Below are positions 32,236-33,860 of a stretch of 33,860 bases of DNA, in pieces (within the stretch, counting starts at the first letter, position 1; each line of letters opens with the position of its first letter). A program made the translations under genes and the position numbers. The notes beneath the pieces are model-generated. The model ran no database searches. It was not told the origin of the DNA and was given only the letters and a program-made list of their open reading frames with translations. Source of the stretch: a virus; the IMG/VR virus record IMGVR_UViG_3300042905_002412, positions 1-33,860 of that record, one strand, 5' to 3'.

Positions 32236-32621
32236 TTGACCACCTGATACACCTTTCCCGCGATCTTCGCTTCGACAATCGCGTCTGTTGGGATTGACTT
32301 ATACATAGCCGAGCGTGGCTCCCAGACGATCATGAGGTTCATGGACTCAGGATCATACGCTCGTGCTCCACCCTTGAGGTGCTTCTTGACCCCCAAGCGG
32401 CAGGTCATCGTGCGCTTCTCGCCCGTGCTGCGCTTGGTGAAGACGATGGTAAAGAATCTCCCCATCGACTTCTTGATCTTCTCAAGCAAGGCCTCGGTGC
32501 TGACGCGGTTGTCATGCTGCTCCTCATCGGGGCAGCGCGGCGTAGCGTCGGCTGGATAATAGGCTGCGGCCTCAAACATCTTTCCGCAGTTGTGGCAACG
32601 GTACTCTGTTGTGAGCTTCAT
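32232..32621 (-). CDS. Zinc finger plus WYL_2-like (SH3 beta-barrel) protein
   Basis: 129 aa, ATGA overlap with the gene before it. N-terminal CHNCGKMF (9-16) and a later CPDEEQH make a small zinc site. Residues 53-129 match, from memory, the WYL_2/SH3-barrel phage family: FTIVFTKRSTGEKRTMTC, then GVKKHLKGGARAYDPE and a late IPTDAIVEAKIAGKVY. These domains are thought to bind nucleic acid or ligands in regulation. Specific role unknown. Confidence 0.7.
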   Translation of the reverse strand: MKLTTEYRCHNCGKMFEAAAYYPADATPRCPDEEQHDNRVSTEALLEKIKKSMGRFFTIVFTKRSTGEKRTMTCRLGVKKHLKGGARAYDPESMNLMIVWEPRSAMYKSIPTDAIVEAKIAGKVYQVVK

Positions 32622-32806
32622 AGTTTCCCCTCCTCTCGTGCGGCCTCAACACCAATCTCCTCGTGTGTTGAGATAGCCGCATCTGCTGCTGCTTCTTTCA
32701 CGCACTTACCGACGTGGAAGTTTCCCCAATCTAGCGGCGAGTACGGCTCTCGAATATCAATCGGAGCACCGCACCAATCGCAGGTAAGTTGGTCAGTGGC
32801 GCTCAT
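32618..32806 (-). CDS. Small zinc-ribbon-like protein
   Basis: 62 aa from ATG at 32806 (ATGA overlap); the frame is open to an earlier ATG at 32854 but those residues belong to the upstream gene's end. CDWCG (9-13) and a later single Cys near 35 give a possible metal site. Acidic C-terminus. Confidence 0.65.
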   Translation of the reverse strand: MSATDQLTCDWCGAPIDIREPYSPLDWGNFHVGKCVKEAAADAAISTHEEIGVEAAREEGKL

Positions 32807-33156
32807 GCGTGCGCCTTCTCTTTGTGGTTCTCGCTGAATAAATCCCGCGTGCATACCTTCACGTCAGCCTCTCGCTCAAGGTTGTAGACATACAGCTCCA
32901 CGTCGGCAGTTTCATCTAGCACGGCGATGTCCCGCACCAGTTTCCTTGCCCAATCCTTCTCAAAGACCTTCCAAGCAACGCTATAGCTCCGAGCCTCGAC
33001 GATGATCCCAGAACCGAAGCGGCCTACCTGATACCGCTCTTTATTGGCAGGATCATAGCCAAGATCACGAAGCACCGCCTCGATGCTTGTCTCAACGATG
33101 CCGCGTGCGACATAGCCCATGTCTACGCTGATGTAGACCTCTGCCGATGCGCTCAT
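32803..33156 (-). CDS. Hypothetical protein
   Basis: 117 aa, ATGA overlaps at both ends. Alternating strands and helices (SAEVYISVDMGYVARGIVET, then SYSVAWKVFEKDWARKLVRD and VELYVYNLER) look like a small folded alpha/beta protein. No motif recognised. Confidence 0.65.
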   Translation of the reverse strand: MSASAEVYISVDMGYVARGIVETSIEAVLRDLGYDPANKERYQVGRFGSGIIVEARSYSVAWKVFEKDWARKLVRDIAVLDETADVELYVYNLEREADVKVCTRDLFSENHKEKAHA

Positions 33157-33317
33157 GAGATTGCACCCCCTACTGCTACCCCTGCGAAGAATACCGCCAG
33201 CGCCGCGCAGGTGATAGACACCCGACGCCAGAAACGCCGTCGATTATTCCAATCTTGGTACTCCTGTGCCGCCGTCAGGATCAACTGCTTGCGGAGCTCC
33301 TTACCTGTCTTTACCAT
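33153..33317 (-). CDS. 54-aa membrane protein, first gene after the promoter
   Basis: ATG at 33317 is chosen over 33353 because GAGAGGGG lies about six bases upstream. Polar, basic N-terminal helix (KELRKQLILTAAQEYQDW), then one membrane helix at about residues 34-52 (ITCAALAVFFAGVAVGGA). As the first gene it may be highly expressed. Function unknown; small phage membrane proteins here often act on the host. Confidence 0.7.
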   Translation of the reverse strand: MVKTGKELRKQLILTAAQEYQDWNNRRRFWRRVSITCAALAVFFAGVAVGGAIS

Positions 33318-33338
33318 GCTATTCCCCTCTCTTACTAT

Positions 33339-33354
33339 GTTGGCAAGCGCCAAC
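33339..33354 (-). promoter_or_regulatory. Inverted repeat at the predicted transcription start
   Basis: GTTGGC and GCCAAC, six bases each with a four-base centre, lie at the predicted start point. This could be an operator or a 5' hairpin in the message. It is the most symmetric element in the leader. Confidence 0.5.
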
Positions 33355-33360
33355 TACACG

Positions 33361-33390
33361 ATCCTAGAATACCCCCTATGTATTTGTCAA
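33361..33390 (-). promoter_or_regulatory. Sigma-70-like promoter for the - strand operon
   Basis: Reading the minus strand, TTGACA (33390-33385, perfect -35) and TAGGAT (33366-33361, -10) are separated by 18 bases. The predicted start point is near 33354, with the first gene's ATG about 37 bases further on. The -35 overlaps the TGA of the RlpA-like gene. The -10 matches four of six consensus positions. Confidence 0.65.
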
Positions 33391-33397
33391 TACCCCC
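33368..33397 (-). repeat. Direct repeats flanking the -35 box
   Basis: AATACCCCC on the + strand (GGGGGTATT on the transcribed side) occurs at 33368-33376 and 33389-33397. The copies are 21 bases apart, about two helical turns, with the -35 box between them. This suggests paired binding sites for a regulator. Confidence 0.55.
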
Positions 33398-33860
33398 GCC
33401 GTACACCTCCCAACTCCTTAGCCCCTAACTCGCTGACCTCGACGTACACGATGCCGCGAGAGAGCGGGGCAAGCTGCCTAAATAGCGCAGGGCTTAGGTC
33501 AATGACGCGGCTCGCGCTATTCCACGGCTTTCGTAAGGCCTTCCATGCGCCGTGGCAATAATCGCGCACGACGGCGATGACACAAGTTGTGCCACCGCGT
33601 ACACACACCCGCACGCGGTACGGCTTGGCGTAGTAGGTGAACGTGCCGACGGCGGCATAGAGCACAAGCTCGCCGCCTCGACCGCCCTGCTCGACGCTCT
33701 TGTAGGGCGTGCAGGTATCGGTACGCCCATACACCGACACCCCTTGCGGGCATCGTGCGCCGTACCACGTAGCAACGCCAGACATAGGTACGCCGTGCGG
33801 CGTGCGGGGCGGCTCCTCAGCCCCCCGCACGCCGTCGACGTAGCTCAGCATGATGCACGC
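33387..33860 (-). CDS. RlpA-like double-psi beta-barrel protein, 5' end at window edge
   Basis: The frame is open to the right edge; 157 codons are visible. The first ATG (33851) may not be the start. SGVATWYGARCPQ (near residues 25-37 from that ATG) and the C-terminal SRVIDLSPALFRQLAPLSRG, then GIVYVEV, are the hallmarks of the RlpA barrel, including the catalytic-type Asp in IDLS. Between them lies a set of strands with several Cys. RlpA-type enzymes are peptidoglycan lytic transglycosylases. In a phage it may open the wall at entry or exit. No signal peptide is visible in the part present. Its stop overlaps the promoter of the next operon. Confidence 0.8.
   Translation of the reverse strand, partial: ACIMLSYVDGVRGAEEPPRTPHGVPMSGVATWYGARCPQGVSVYGRTDTCTPYKSVEQGGRGGELVLYAAVGTFTYYAKPYRVRVCVRGGTTCVIAVVRDYCHGAWKALRKPWNSASRVIDLSPALFRQLAPLSRGIVYVEVSELGAKELGGVRRGY

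Noticed and set aside
1-33860. tRNA genes, integrase or lysogeny genes
   Set aside because: No cloverleaf-like intergenic segment, recombinase motif or repressor-operator pair was recognised, and intergenic space is too short for most of these.

Overview
The window is part of a tailed double-stranded DNA phage genome (Caudoviricetes). A terminase large subunit, portal, scaffold, HK97-type major capsid protein, head-tail adaptor and tail-tip proteins lie in one block. A recombination/replication module and a DnaB-type helicase follow. There are no rRNA, tRNA, integrase, repressor, insertion-sequence or CRISPR signals that I can see. Coding density is very high: almost every junction is a 1- to 4-base stop/start overlap (ATGA, GTGA, TTGA), and no gene-free stretch exceeds about 140 bases. 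GTG and TTG starts are frequent and base composition is moderately GC-rich. The host cannot be fixed from the sequence. The holin-like C-terminal domain, the C39-like lysin and a secreted PT-repeat protein would fit an actinobacterial or other monoderm host, but this is inference.

Layout. Bases 1-2420 (+) look like a lysis or surface cassette: a partial unknown gene, a signal-peptide protein with a long Pro-Thr repeat, a 56-aa two-helix membrane protein, and a C39-like peptidase fused to a holin-like membrane domain. Bases 2420-3383 (+) encode a cytidylyltransferase and a GT-A glycosyltransferase. Bases 3383-20593 (+) are packaging, head and tail genes: a small conserved protein, TerL, portal, two very large virion proteins, scaffold, capsid, an embedded GT-B glycosyltransferase, adaptor, a Dit-like protein and a tail-hub-like protein. 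No conventional tape-measure gene is seen. Bases 20590-21991 hold an XhlA-like membrane protein and an HTH-metallophosphoesterase with an extreme G/C-tract linker. Bases 22022-28297 (+) mix two sugar-nucleotide SDR enzymes and an RmlC-like epimerase with a recombination set (Cas4/RecB-like nuclease, ERF annealing protein, SSB candidate, Holliday-resolvase-like nuclease) and many small ORFs.

The + block ends in a two-hairpin convergent terminator region at about 28.3 kb. The - strand carries a tightly coupled operon. It has a strong-looking promoter near 33.39-33.36 kb and runs through small CxxC and membrane proteins, a WYL_2-like protein and the DnaB-like helicase to a C5-cytosine methyltransferase. 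A second - strand gene, an RlpA-like double-psi barrel protein, is cut by the right edge.

Three things stand out. (1) A 223-codon ORF with its own AGGAG ribosome site is nested in another frame inside the methyltransferase gene. It carries a block normally found in C5 methyltransferases themselves. (2) Six sugar-activation, sugar-modification and glycosyl-transfer genes are scattered through the virion and recombination modules, which suggests a phage-encoded glycan pathway. (3) A 23-codon membrane micro-ORF is locked between two genes by 4-base overlaps on both sides. Family names are from recognition of motifs in the translated sequence; no database search was run.
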